Of a stretch of DNA of 57,136 nucleotides, positions 9,126 to 18,128 are shown in pieces (the first letter of the stretch is position 1; every line of letters begins with the position of its first letter). This stretch comes from Spirochaetota bacterium. GTDB taxonomy: Bacteria > Spirochaetota > UBA4802 > UBA5550. The stretch is from contig JAKLIV010000006.1 in NCBI GenBank assembly GCA_022709405.1, positions 1 to 57,136 of the forward strand, in the 5' to 3' direction. The notes below the pieces were generated by a model. The model was not told the DNA's origin and made no database searches. It saw nothing but the letters and a program-made list of their open reading frames with translations. Both the position numbers and the translations under genes were made by a program.

Positions 9126-9465
9126 AGAAACCTCCTGAATAAGTCTTAAATAGTAAAATAGTTGGGTTTTGTTAGGAACGTGATTTAATTAACATTATCT
9201 CTTACCAAATTGAAGAAAGTCTGTTAATTGGTACTATGATTTTAAATCAACTTCTTCGCCAATAGTGGATATACATGCTTAAAATGTCAATCTCTATAAG
9301 GGTTTTACAAAAAAAAGGTCATTTAAAACTTTAATGTCAGTTTATCATTTGTGAAAATATTCACTGTTGTGTCAGGATGACAACTCATGCGGGGGAGTTT
9401 TTGAAATATTGCGCAGTTTTCGGGTTGACATACCGGCAACCCGCAACTAAATGGATTATAAATTC
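9126..9465. promoter_or_regulatory. AT-rich regulatory gap upstream of fadN
   Basis: 340 bases without a gene. The stretch is AT-rich, with TTAATTAA and other palindromic AT motifs within 150 bases of the fadN start. It presumably holds the fadN-fadA promoter and a fatty-acid-responsive operator. I could not pick a -35/-10 pair with confidence. The right end abuts a tRNA gene. Confidence 0.4.
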
Positions 9466-9537
9466 GGCGCCGTACCCAAGTGGCAAGGGAGAGGTCTGCA
9501 AAACCTTTATGCAGCGGTTCGAATCCGCTCGGCGCCT
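9466..9537 (+). tRNA. tRNA-Cys (anticodon GCA)
   Basis: A complete cloverleaf: the acceptor stem GGCGCCG pairs with CGGCGCC, the anticodon loop reads TCTGCAAAAC (GCA), and the T arm contains GGTTCGAATCC. The CCA end is not encoded. Confidence 0.93.
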
Positions 9538-9614
9538 CATTTTCACGACAACAGGGTGCCATAGCAAGCTCCTGTTTTTTCATTAATGAATGGTTTTTTT
9601 GTTTGATCTGCAGG

Positions 9615-9699
9615 GCCCAGGTGGTGGAACTGGTAGACACAAGGGACTTAAAATCCCTTGGGCAATTTGTCCGTGCGGGTTCAAGTCCCGCCCTGGGCA
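9615..9699 (+). tRNA. tRNA-Leu (anticodon TAA)
   Basis: 85-nt class II tRNA. The acceptor GCCCAGG pairs with CCTGGGC. The anticodon arm reads GGGACTTAAAATCCC, a long variable arm follows, and the T arm has GGTTCAAGTCC. CCA is not encoded. It lies 77 bases after tRNA-Cys and is probably co-transcribed with it. Confidence 0.93.
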
Positions 9700-9726
9700 T
9701 ATTTACAGATTTACCTTTCTTTTGAC

Positions 9727-9757
9727 GGATGTTCAGCGATGGACATCCTTTTTTTTA
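9727..9757 (+). terminator. intrinsic terminator after the tRNA pair
   Basis: Stem GGATGT / ACATCC with a ten-base loop, followed by eight T. It lies 27 bases past tRNA-Leu and closes the Cys-Leu tRNA unit. Confidence 0.75.
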
Positions 9758-9833
9758 CAGCCGCTCGACTTCGGATTGATTACTTTAGATTAATTGCAGA
9801 ATCAGGATCGTAGAAGCAAGATAGCCTTGACGC

Positions 9834-11570
9834 ATGGCCGCATTATGCGCTTTTATGGCACAAGAGTCTTTTTTTCATATGAACGCAATAAAAGATTATC
9901 ATCTGGATCAGTTCAACAATGAAATACGCGAGATGATGCACCGGAGGATCATGGTCATCATGTGGGTGGCCGTCATCCTCATGCCCATGTTCAGTTTCCT
10001 CGATTATTTCGCCGCAAGGGAATACGCCGAACTGTTTTTCGTCTACCGCATGGGATGCTCAGCCGCATTCCTGACCCTGCTGTTCATCTACCGCTGGAGA
10101 AACGGGCGTCGCCATCCATACCGGTATGCGGTCATGGGCTACCTGATTTCGGGCGCAACAATATCGGCCATGTGCGTGAAGCAGGGGGGGTACGGGTCGT
10201 TTTATTATGCCGGATTGATCATGGTGCTGATCGCGTTTACGGCCATCCTTCCACTGGATGCGATGCAGGCGGTCAGGGCGGGGCTGGTGATGCTGCTGAT
10301 CTACTGCGCGCCGATATTTATTTTCAACACGCCCACCCCGGAGAGCCTGAGGGTGTTCTACAGCAACATGTTCTTCTTCATCTTTTTCATCGCTATCGTC
10401 GTCGTGAAATGCAATGTGGACACCAGTGCCCTGAAACGCGAATTCAACCTCAGGATGGAGCTTGACTCGGCCTCTGAAAGGCTGAGCTATTATGCCCACA
10501 ACCTGGAGAAAGAGGTCGAGAAGCGCGCCAGGGCGCTGGAGGAATCCGAGCTCAGGTACCGCGACCTGTATGACAACATCATCGACATGCTCGTGCTGGT
10601 GAACAACACAAACAACATCCAGATGGCCAATCCCCGCTTTTACGAGTGGATGGGCGTGCACGATGCCGGCCTGACGGTCATACCGCTGATCAGCATCCTG
10701 CATCCGGACGATGTCACGCTGATCAGGGACCGGATGAGGGTCAGGCTGATCGAGGAGGGTGCGGTCAGGGATTTCCAGTTCCGCATAGTAAACCACACGG
10801 GCGAGGTCATGGACGTCGAATGCAACGCCCACGTGATAAACAAGGACGGCGGCATCATAGGGTTCCAGATGGTCATGCGCGACATCACCGTGCGCAAGCG
10901 GCTCGAACGCGACCTGCTCGACAGCTACAGGCATGCCCAGAACGCGCGCGCGGCCACGATCATCGGGCTGGCCAAGCTCGCCGAGTACCGCGACGAAGAT
11001 ACCGGCACCCACCTCGAAAGGATCAGGGAATACGCGCGCATGATCGCCGAAGAGCTCTCGAAAAAGCCGGATTATTCGGGATACATCACCCCCGAGTACA
11101 TCGAGGACATATACATATCGTCCATCCTGCACGATATCGGCAAGGTCGGCGTGCCCGATTCGATACTGCTGAAACCGGGCAGGCTTGACTCCGATGAGTT
11201 TGAGATCATCAAGCGCCATACGACCTTCGGCGGCGACGCGCTCCGCGCTGTCGAGTCGCAGATCGACGGCATATCGTTCCTGACCCTCGGAAAGGAGATA
11301 GCCTATTACCATCATGAGAGATGGGACGGCACCGGCTATCCCGAAGGGCTCGCGGGAGAGGACATCCCGCTCTCGGCGCGCATCGTGGCCATTGCCGACG
11401 TTTACGACGCGCTCACGTCACGGCGCATCTACAAGGAGGCGATCCCCCACGAAAAAGCCCTGGAGATCATCGTCTCGGACCGCGGCAGGTACTTCGCTCC
11501 GGACATCGTCGACGCGTTCCTGGCCAGGGAGCGGGAATTCAGGCGCATCAGGGAAGAGCTGATCGGATAG
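9834..11570 (+). CDS. membrane sensor with PAS and HD-GYP domains (predicted c-di-GMP phosphodiesterase)
   Basis: 578 aa. The first 190 residues hold about five or six membrane segments. A coiled coil follows (about 205-240, ERLSYYAHNLEKEVEKRARALEE is part of it), then a PAS domain (about 240-350) and an HD-GYP domain (about 365-575). The catalytic HD pair is H433-D434 in ILHDIGK. The diagnostic motif is complete: H493-H494-E-R-W-D-G-T-G501-Y502-P503. HD-GYP enzymes hydrolyse c-di-GMP to pGpG or GMP at a di- or trinuclear metal site. No good ribosome site precedes the first ATG; the Met at 9879 (MNAIKDYHL) is an alternative start. Signal sensed unknown. Confidence 0.9.
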   Translation: MAALCAFMAQESFFHMNAIKDYHLDQFNNEIREMMHRRIMVIMWVAVILMPMFSFLDYFAAREYAELFFVYRMGCSAAFLTLLFIYRWRNGRRHPYRYAVMGYLISGATISAMCVKQGGYGSFYYAGLIMVLIAFTAILPLDAMQAVRAGLVMLLIYCAPIFIFNTPTPESLRVFYSNMFFFIFFIAIVVVKCNVDTSALKREFNLRMELDSASERLSYYAHNLEKEVEKRARALEESELRYRDLYDNIIDMLVLVNNTNNIQMANPRFYEWMGVHDAGLTVIPLISILHPDDVTLIRDRMRVRLIEEGAVRDFQFRIVNHTGEVMDVECNAHVINKDGGIIGFQMVMRDITVRKRLERDLLDSYRHAQNARAATIIGLAKLAEYRDEDTGTHLERIREYARMIAEELSKKPDYSGYITPEYIEDIYISSILHDIGKVGVPDSILLKPGRLDSDEFEIIKRHTTFGGDALRAVESQIDGISFLTLGKEIAYYHHERWDGTGYPEGLAGEDIPLSARIVAIADVYDALTSRRIYKEAIPHEKALEIIVSDRGRYFAPDIVDAFLAREREFRRIREELIG

Positions 11571-11717
11571 CCTGGATTAATATTGACTCATCGCGCAAAT
11601 AATGAGGATAATCACTGCCCGGGCATTTTCCGCCGGGAGCGATTTCAATCGATGCGCCTGATATCGGCGGCGAACGAGCGTTTGCCGTAAATCGCTTGTT
11701 CACAGGGGATGGCGAAA

Positions 11718-13568
11718 ATGAACCTCATGCGTATTTCTTCGGTCCTCATGACCGCTTGTATGGCCGCAGCGTTGTGCGCCTGCTCCGACATGCTCGCTGA
11801 AAAATCCGGCGATTCTGGCGAGTTGTGCGGTACGGCGCCCGGGGGGTGCGCGCCCGCGGCGAGGGAAATCAACCCTGTCATCGAATGGGAGTGGACCGGC
11901 AGCGCGGTGGCCCCGGCATCGAACCAGGCGATGAGCGCGCCCGCGGTCGCCAGCCTCAATGACGACAACGGCGACGGAATCGTGGACACGGACGATATCC
12001 CGGACATCGTCTTTGTCACTTTCAGCGCCAGCCCCGTCGATTATCAGAATAACGGCATCCTCAGGGCCGTAAGCGGAGATGGCAGCGGCGAGTTGTTTTC
12101 GGTAACGGGATATAATATATCACCCGCGACGAACATCGCATTGGGCGACATTGACCGCGATGGTCTGGTTGAGATCGTTGTCCGCGAAGGAAATACCGGG
12201 GGGACCGATGGAACGAGCCGCCTGCTCGCGTTCAACAACGACGGAACGTTCCTTTGGCGAAGCACCTCGGCCGAGACCTCCGGCGCCATCGGCATATCCA
12301 TTGCCGACATTGACCGCGACGGATCGCCTGATATCCTTACCGACACCACGGTCGTGAACAGCGCGGGTGTTCTTCAGTGGACCGGGACAACGACCGGCCG
12401 CCGCAACGCGATCGCGGTCAACCTGGATTGCGCCGGGGACCTTGAAGTGGTCATGGCCAATACCGCCTATCGCTCGGACGGCTCGGTGTACTGGCAGAAT
12501 ACTTCGATTGGGGGCACGTTTTATTTCGTTGCAGCGGGAAATTTTGACGCGGACCCAAACCCGGAAATAATCATGGTCATTTCGAACCAGTATGTGTACT
12601 GCCTCGAACATGACGGCGCGGTGAAGTGGGGGCCGGTAAGCATACTCCGCGATCACAATACCTATACCTCGGTACCCGTCGTAACCGATGCGGACGGCGA
12701 CGGCGAACCAGAGATCGCCGTGAGCACTGCCGATGGTGTAACGCTCATGGAAACCGGCGGTACAATCATGTGGCAGTCGGCGGGCCAGGACTACAGCTCG
12801 GGCATGGTGGGATGCTCGGCGTTCGACTTCAACGCGGACGGCGCGAACGAGATCGTCCAGAACGACGAGACCACGTTCAGGATATTCAATGGAGCGGACG
12901 GCGCCGTACTGTACAATGTCAATATCGGGTCTGCGACACTGTACGAGATACCGGTCATCGTGGACGTGGACAACGACAGCCAGGCCGAGATCGTGGTCGC
13001 GGCCAACAACTATGTGCCGGCTTTCAACTTCGGGCACGCGGGCATCGTGGTGTTCGGCGACACCGGCAAGACCTGGCCAAACGCGGGCAAAATATGGAAC
13101 CAGGGCGATTTCAATCCTGTGCGGGTCGGCCGGAAAGGCGAGATACCGGCGCATGAAGGCTCGTACTGGCTGAGGGCCAACCATTCGCGGCAGGGGGTAA
13201 TCACTGAGCCGGTGGCGGATTCGGACCTTGTGGTGATAAAAGTTACGGTCGATTCTGACTCATACCCGGCCGCGGTGACGGTCACTGCCGAAATCAGCAA
13301 CAGTGGGCCTAATGAGCTGGAAAGGTCGGTGTTCGTGGCCTTCTATGACGGCGACCCGTCAGCCGGCGGAACATATCTCGGAAGGGCGAGTATCTATCCG
13401 TCGATGGGGCTTTGCGACGTGCGCGAGGCGGATTTCATCTGGCTCACACCGGGATCGGGCGCTCACGCCATATACGCCGTCGCCGACAGCGACGGCGGCG
13501 GCCGCAGCCGGATCTGCGAGCTTGACAGGGAAAATAATACCGGAAGCGTTCTCGTGGAATTCCTGTGA
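11718..13568 (+). CDS. lipoprotein with FG-GAP/VCBS propeller repeats and a CARDB-like C-terminus
   Basis: 616 aa from the ATG at 11718. AGGGG lies nine bases upstream of that start, while the in-frame ATG at 11709 would put it at zero spacing. The signal peptide ends in LCAC, so it is probably lipid-anchored. Repeats with Asp-rich calcium loops such as DIDRDGLVEI, DIDRDGSPDI, DADGDGEPEI and DVDNDSQAEI predict an integrin-like beta-propeller (about residues 60-470). The last 120 residues resemble CARDB, a cell-adhesion Ig-like domain. Likely a surface-exposed binding or adhesion protein; ligand unknown. Confidence 0.85.
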   Translation: MNLMRISSVLMTACMAAALCACSDMLAEKSGDSGELCGTAPGGCAPAAREINPVIEWEWTGSAVAPASNQAMSAPAVASLNDDNGDGIVDTDDIPDIVFVTFSASPVDYQNNGILRAVSGDGSGELFSVTGYNISPATNIALGDIDRDGLVEIVVREGNTGGTDGTSRLLAFNNDGTFLWRSTSAETSGAIGISIADIDRDGSPDILTDTTVVNSAGVLQWTGTTTGRRNAIAVNLDCAGDLEVVMANTAYRSDGSVYWQNTSIGGTFYFVAAGNFDADPNPEIIMVISNQYVYCLEHDGAVKWGPVSILRDHNTYTSVPVVTDADGDGEPEIAVSTADGVTLMETGGTIMWQSAGQDYSSGMVGCSAFDFNADGANEIVQNDETTFRIFNGADGAVLYNVNIGSATLYEIPVIVDVDNDSQAEIVVAANNYVPAFNFGHAGIVVFGDTGKTWPNAGKIWNQGDFNPVRVGRKGEIPAHEGSYWLRANHSRQGVITEPVADSDLVVIKVTVDSDSYPAAVTVTAEISNSGPNELERSVFVAFYDGDPSAGGTYLGRASIYPSMGLCDVREADFIWLTPGSGAHAIYAVADSDGGGRSRICELDRENNTGSVLVEFL

Positions 13569-13593
13569 CGGGCCGTTTAACGGTGACGCTCTT

Positions 13594-14376
13594 TCATAGA
13601 AAGTCGCCGTCGTAATCCATCCGCAGGTCTTTCGTGAGGTCGATGACCCGGTGCCGCCAGGGATCGTCTCCCTTGCCGGTGCTCGTTCCCCCGTCGTAAA
13701 GCCTCTTTACTCCCCAGCGCGCGTTCCATTTCCTGCCCTGGTGCTTGTGGCCGAAAAGCAGCGCGTCGACGCTGTGCCCGCCGAGAACCTCCGCGAGCCC
13801 TTCCGAATCCTTCAGCATCATACTCACGTTTTTGTCTATCGGATGGTGGTGCAGGTATACCACGCGTTTGCCCGCAGCCGCGGCATCGGCGCCCGCGAGC
13901 ATCGCATCCAGGTCTTTGAGCTGCTTTTCGCCGAGGTATCCCTGGGCGAGCACGCGCGGCTCCGGAAAATCGTATCCGCCGGCCATGGAATCGAGCCCGA
14001 TGAAGGCGATGGAAGAGCCGTCGTCAGGGTCGGTTATGACGTCGAGCTTCGGGAATTCGACAGACGCGCTGCCGTAGAAGTTTTTCCTGAATGACCTGAT
14101 GTTCTCCTTGAAGGGCGTGATGCCGTCGCCGTAGTCGTGGTTGCCCGGAACGACCAGGACGTCGTATCCGGCCTGTTTCAGCTTTTTCAGCAGGTCGTTG
14201 GCGCGGTGGAAGTTCTCTTTGATATTGCCGTTTTCTGAGATGTCGCCGGTGACGAGCACCACATAGTCCTTCGCCGGCTGCATCGCGTAGATGAGGTTGG
14301 ATATGAGCTTCGACAGCTTCTTGTCGAGGTCTCCGTAGCCGATATGCAGGTCGGTGAGGTGGATTATTTTTTTCAT
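13594..14376 (-). CDS. calcineurin-like metallophosphoesterase
   Basis: 260 aa from the ATG at 14376, which follows AGGAGG at seven bases. The longer frame to 14505 lacks a ribosome site and adds non-conserved residues. All metal ligands of the family are visible: DLHIG (residues 9-13), GDISENG, GNHDYGDG, HHHPID and GHKHQG. This pattern is closest to the CpdA/Icc group, which hydrolyses cyclic nucleotides or other phosphodiesters. The substrate cannot be read from sequence. It converges on the propeller lipoprotein with a 25-base gap. Confidence 0.88.
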   Translation of the reverse strand: MKKIIHLTDLHIGYGDLDKKLSKLISNLIYAMQPAKDYVVLVTGDISENGNIKENFHRANDLLKKLKQAGYDVLVVPGNHDYGDGITPFKENIRSFRKNFYGSASVEFPKLDVITDPDDGSSIAFIGLDSMAGGYDFPEPRVLAQGYLGEKQLKDLDAMLAGADAAAAGKRVVYLHHHPIDKNVSMMLKDSEGLAEVLGGHSVDALLFGHKHQGRKWNARWGVKRLYDGGTSTGKGDDPWRHRVIDLTKDLRMDYDGDFL

Positions 14377-14571
14377 GGTCGGCCTCCTGTCTGGATGATC
14401 GCCTAAGCTGTACTTTATATCGTCAAAAGTCGAGATTGCACCGTCGCGGGAATGAAGTTTTGAAAATTTATCTGATATGGAAAAAAAATATCTTGCATAG
14501 TTCAAAAAATGTCAATATAAAATCGCGTTATTCGTCCTGTCCCGCCTCTATTAATCATCAAGGAGAATATA

Positions 14572-15789
14572 ATGAACGGCAACCGGAAACAGTCAGCATC
14601 CCCGTACCGCTGGGTGGTCCTTGTTCTTTTCATGCTTCCCGCGATAGCGACCCAGCTCCAGTGGATCACCTTCGCCCCTATCGCGACTGACGCGGCCGCG
14701 CTCTACACCGGCGGAAACACCGAGTCGATCGACCTTTTCGCGGTCATCTTCATGCTCGCCTATATCCCGATGTCATTTCCCGCGTCATGGTGCATCGATA
14801 CCCTGGGACTGAAATGGGGCACCGGCATCGGCGTCATCATTCTCGGCCTTTCGGGATTCCTGCGCATGTTCGCCCCGGATTATACCTGGCTTATGATCTT
14901 TCAGGCCGGATGCGCGATCGGCCAGCCGTTTGTGCTCAATTCGTTCACCAAGGTGGCGGCCAACTGGTTCCCCGAAGAGGAGGAGGCGCTCGCATCGGGG
15001 CTCGCGACCATGTCGCTCTTTCTCGGCCTGGCATGCGCCATGTTCGCCGGCGACCTGATCATGGCCCATTACAAACAGGCAGGCGACCCGGCGGGCGGCA
15101 TATCCATGATCCTGCATATTTACGGGATATTCTCCCTCGTCGGCCTGATACTGTACCTGCTTTTCGTCAAGGACAAGCCGGCGACGCCCCCGAACCCCAT
15201 TGCGGCAGAGAGAAAGGTGTCCATGATCACGGGTATCCGCGAGCTCTTCAGGAACCGGGACTTCATCTACCTCATGGGCGCCTTCTTCATCGGCCTGGGA
15301 GCCTTCAACGCGATCTCCTCCAAGATCGACACCATGTTCAAGCGGCCGCTCGACGTGGACCCGTCGATCGCCCCGGGGATCATCGGCGGGCTTCTCATCA
15401 TAGGCGGGGTGTTCGGGGCCGTGGTCATCCCGGCGCTTTCGGACAGGTTCCGCAAGCGGAGGATCTTTCTCGTGGCGATCATGGCGATAGCGGCCCCGCT
15501 GACGCTCGCTCTTGAGTTCCTCTCGACATTCTCCGTACTCTGTATCGCCGGCTTCGCCTTCGGCTTTTTTCTCGTGTCAGCGCTGCCCGTGGGACTCACC
15601 TATGCGGTGGAAAAGACGCACCCCGTGCCCGAGGCCACATCGAACGGAATACTGATGCTGAGCGGGCAGGTCAGCGGCATACTGATGGCCCTGTTTTTCA
15701 ACATGACCGCGATCGCGGCGCTGTTCATCGTCGGTTTTATCTTTACGCTGCTCATGAGCGAGATCAACGGAAAAAAAGGGAAAGCCTGA
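14572..15789 (+). CDS. major facilitator superfamily transporter
   Basis: 405 aa with about 12 membrane segments and a central cytoplasmic loop (about residues 200-225). The N-terminal half, with LQWITFAPI and the WF/E-rich loop NWFPEEEEALASG, resembles the FLVCR-like branch of MFS. Substrate assignment (haem, choline or other) is not safe. AAGGAG lies eight bases before the start. A 59-aa CxxC protein follows 13 bases later with its own ribosome site, so the two are probably co-transcribed and may be functionally linked. Confidence 0.85.
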   Translation: MNGNRKQSASPYRWVVLVLFMLPAIATQLQWITFAPIATDAAALYTGGNTESIDLFAVIFMLAYIPMSFPASWCIDTLGLKWGTGIGVIILGLSGFLRMFAPDYTWLMIFQAGCAIGQPFVLNSFTKVAANWFPEEEEALASGLATMSLFLGLACAMFAGDLIMAHYKQAGDPAGGISMILHIYGIFSLVGLILYLLFVKDKPATPPNPIAAERKVSMITGIRELFRNRDFIYLMGAFFIGLGAFNAISSKIDTMFKRPLDVDPSIAPGIIGGLLIIGGVFGAVVIPALSDRFRKRRIFLVAIMAIAAPLTLALEFLSTFSVLCIAGFAFGFFLVSALPVGLTYAVEKTHPVPEATSNGILMLSGQVSGILMALFFNMTAIAALFIVGFIFTLLMSEINGKKGKA

Positions 15790-15802
15790 AGGAGGCAACC
15801 AC

Positions 15803-15982
15803 ATGACAAACGAAGAAAAACTCAAAAAGATGGCCGACTTCTGCAAAGAAGAATGCCCGGTTTGCACGAGGGCGCGCAAAAAGGGAAAGGGATTTCTCTA
15901 TGCCATGGTGAAATTCGAAAGCAAGTTCTGCCCTTACTGCAAGGCGTACGAAAAGGTCTATAACAGGCCCGCTTACAAGTGA
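15803..15982 (+). CDS. 59-residue double-CxxC protein after the MFS gene
   Basis: Reads MTNEEKLKKMADFCKEECPVC and ends KAYEKVYNRPAYK (59 aa). GGAGG lies seven bases before the ATG. Two CxxC pairs (CPVC near residue 19 and CPYC near residue 46) lie 26 residues apart, with a further Cys just before the first. That arrangement fits a small zinc-ribbon or metal-binding protein. The second motif, FCPYC, also resembles thioredoxin-like redox sites, but the protein is too short for that fold. Its position 13 bases after the transporter stop suggests a shared operon. No known family recognised. Confidence 0.65.
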   Translation: MTNEEKLKKMADFCKEECPVCTRARKKGKGFLYAMVKFESKFCPYCKAYEKVYNRPAYK

Positions 15983-16279
15983 CTGTACTATCGGCCGCCT
16001 GGCCCGTTATCACGGGCACAGGGTTTCCGCATCGAGTAGCTGGACCCTGAAACTCCCCGAATTCAGAAAATGCAGGGCCGCATCCGAACAGATCGGGTCC
16101 CCACTGTCTCATGCAGACCCGCTTGTGGCTGGAGTATTATCAGGCATTCTTTTTACCCGCCAGGAATTTTTTTGTCTTTATCTTCATATTTATGACGCTT
16201 GATAATGGAATGCTTGATTATAGTTTATAAAGATCCGGTCTTGTACCTGTCCGGAGCAGTCTATTACAATGAGAGAGAC

Positions 16280-16789
16280 ATGACCAAACCGATCCCTTCG
16301 GAATTGATTGAAAACAAAATATACTGTTTTCGTGGACTTGCGGTGATGCTGGATAGTGACCTGGCAGCACTTTATGAGGTTGAGACCCGCCGTCTGAAAG
16401 AACAGGTAAAGAGAAATATTTCCCGTTTTCCTGATGATTTTATGTTTGTACTCTCAAACCAGGAATTAGAAATCTTGAGATCGCAAAATGCGACCTCAAG
16501 TTGGGGAGGCTCAAGATACCTGCCTATGGCATTTACTGAACAGGGTGTTGCAATGTTATCATCGGTCTTAAACAGTGAAAGGGCCATTAATGTCAATATA
16601 CAGATTATGAGATCATTTTCCAAGTTGCGGAAAATGCTATCGTCTCATGAGGAATTGAAAAGAAAAATTGAAAGCATGGAAAAACAATATGATGACAAGT
16701 TCAGGATCGTTTTTGAAGCAATCAAACAAATGCTTAGAGAAGACAGACATCCGAAAAGGAAGATAGGCTTTCTGGATGTAAATAGATAG
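16280..16789 (+). CDS. ORF6N-domain protein (phage-type DNA-binding)
   Basis: 169 aa from the ATG at 16280 ([19 protein letters not shown]); the frame extends upstream to 16199, but those residues look non-coding. The ORF6N domain covers residues 10-95, with typical blocks [30 protein letters not shown] and [15 protein letters not shown] charged helical tail follows. ORF6N proteins occur in phages, prophages and as solitary genes; they are presumed DNA-binding regulators. Codon use is more AT-rich than the flanking genes, which fits horizontal arrival. No other phage gene is nearby. Confidence 0.85.
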   Translation: MTKPIPSELIENKIYCFRGLAVMLDSDLAALYEVETRRLKEQVKRNISRFPDDFMFVLSNQELEILRSQNATSSWGGSRYLPMAFTEQGVAMLSSVLNSERAINVNIQIMRSFSKLRKMLSSHEELKRKIESMEKQYDDKFRIVFEAIKQMLREDRHPKRKIGFLDVNR

Positions 16790-16940
16790 GAATCCTCAAG
16801 CCCTGCACTCCCGATAAAAAAAGAATTGTCTTCTGCGATTGTCGGTGTAGCATACCTCCATGAAGAGGCCGCTACGCACCACCGGGCCGGCAGCAATATC
16901 CCGTTGACGATAGGCCTGAAAATATTCATATTGTAAGGAT

Positions 16941-18044
16941 ATGAAAGCAAATCCCCTCATTCTTGTCGTGACCCTGCTTTCGGCCGCACTGGCCGCATGC
17001 GCTGACGGCGGCGACAGCGATTCGTGCGCCCGGTTTGACTACGACGAAAGCGCGGAGATAACCGATGCGCACGGCGCCGGCATAACGCTCCCCGGCGATG
17101 GCGAATACTACCACGGCGTGTATCCCGGGGGAACCACGGGCGAGGAGGACGATATAACCCCGGCCGACGTGGACGCCTACGAGACCGCCGCGGGCAAGCA
17201 GGCCGCCTGGATATATTTCTCGAACAACTGGTACCGGAGCCGCGCGTTCCCGGTCGCGACCGCGACGTGGATACGGGACAGGGGCTCTATCCCGTTCATA
17301 CGGCTCATGCTCAGGAGCTCCCCTGACCAGAACGTGAAAGAGACGACCTTTACGCTGCGGGCCGTCATCGAGGGCGCGTTCGACGCCGACCTGGCCGCAT
17401 GGGGCGATGCCGCGAAAGATTTCGGCACGCCTATGATCGTTGAGTGGGGCACGGAGATGAACGGGTACTGGTTTTCCTGGAACGGGACATGGAACTGCGG
17501 GGGTGATGAAGGGCCGAAGAGGTTCCAGGCAGCGTTCAGGCACATCGTCAGGACGATCAGCTCGAGGGGGGCGGACAATATAACCTGGGCGTTCCACGTC
17601 AACGGCGACGACGATCCGGACGAGGAGTGGAATCGCTTCGAGCATTACTATCCCGGCGACGACGCCGCGGACTGGGTCGGGATTTCATCCTACGGCGCGC
17701 AAACGCCGCTCGACGAGGAATGGCCTGCGTTCGAAGACGGCGTGGATGCATCGTACCAGCGCCTCGCGGAGCTCGCCCCGGACAAACCGGTGTTCATATT
17801 CGAGTTCGGCGTGACCAGGAACAACCCGCTCGGCGACCCGGTTGCCTGGGCCGACTCGGCGCTCGAACAGATCATATCGGGAGACTGGCCGCAGGTCCTC
17901 GGTTTCTCGTGGTGGAACGAGACCTGGCAGAACGACGACGATCCGGCGCACGACACGAACATGCGGGTGCAGGACATATCCGGAATGTCCGATGTGTTCA
18001 AGTCACGGCTGTCTGATGCGGCCGTAATCGGCAGACCGCTGTGA
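16941..18044 (+). CDS. GH26-like glycoside hydrolase lipoprotein
   Basis: 367 aa. The lipobox LAAC places the acylated Cys at residue 20. The catalytic region looks like a TIM barrel of family GH26 (beta-mannanase type): the acid/base candidate is E172 in EWGTEMNGYW and the nucleophile candidate is E288 in VFIFEFGV. Aromatic residues around both (W169, Y176, W177) would line a sugar groove. The enzyme is expected on the cell surface, acting on a beta-linked polysaccharide; mannan is only the family default. It stands alone between an ORF6N gene and a CoA ligase. Family assignment is moderately sure, substrate unsure. Confidence 0.75.
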   Translation: MKANPLILVVTLLSAALAACADGGDSDSCARFDYDESAEITDAHGAGITLPGDGEYYHGVYPGGTTGEEDDITPADVDAYETAAGKQAAWIYFSNNWYRSRAFPVATATWIRDRGSIPFIRLMLRSSPDQNVKETTFTLRAVIEGAFDADLAAWGDAAKDFGTPMIVEWGTEMNGYWFSWNGTWNCGGDEGPKRFQAAFRHIVRTISSRGADNITWAFHVNGDDDPDEEWNRFEHYYPGDDAADWVGISSYGAQTPLDEEWPAFEDGVDASYQRLAELAPDKPVFIFEFGVTRNNPLGDPVAWADSALEQIISGDWPQVLGFSWWNETWQNDDDPAHDTNMRVQDISGMSDVFKSRLSDAAVIGRPL

Positions 18045-18128
18045 CCGGTCATCCCGGCGGCATGAAAAAATCCTTGTAAAAAATCTCCCGCGTATTTGAA
18101 TCCCCTTATCACAATCTTATCCGGGGCC

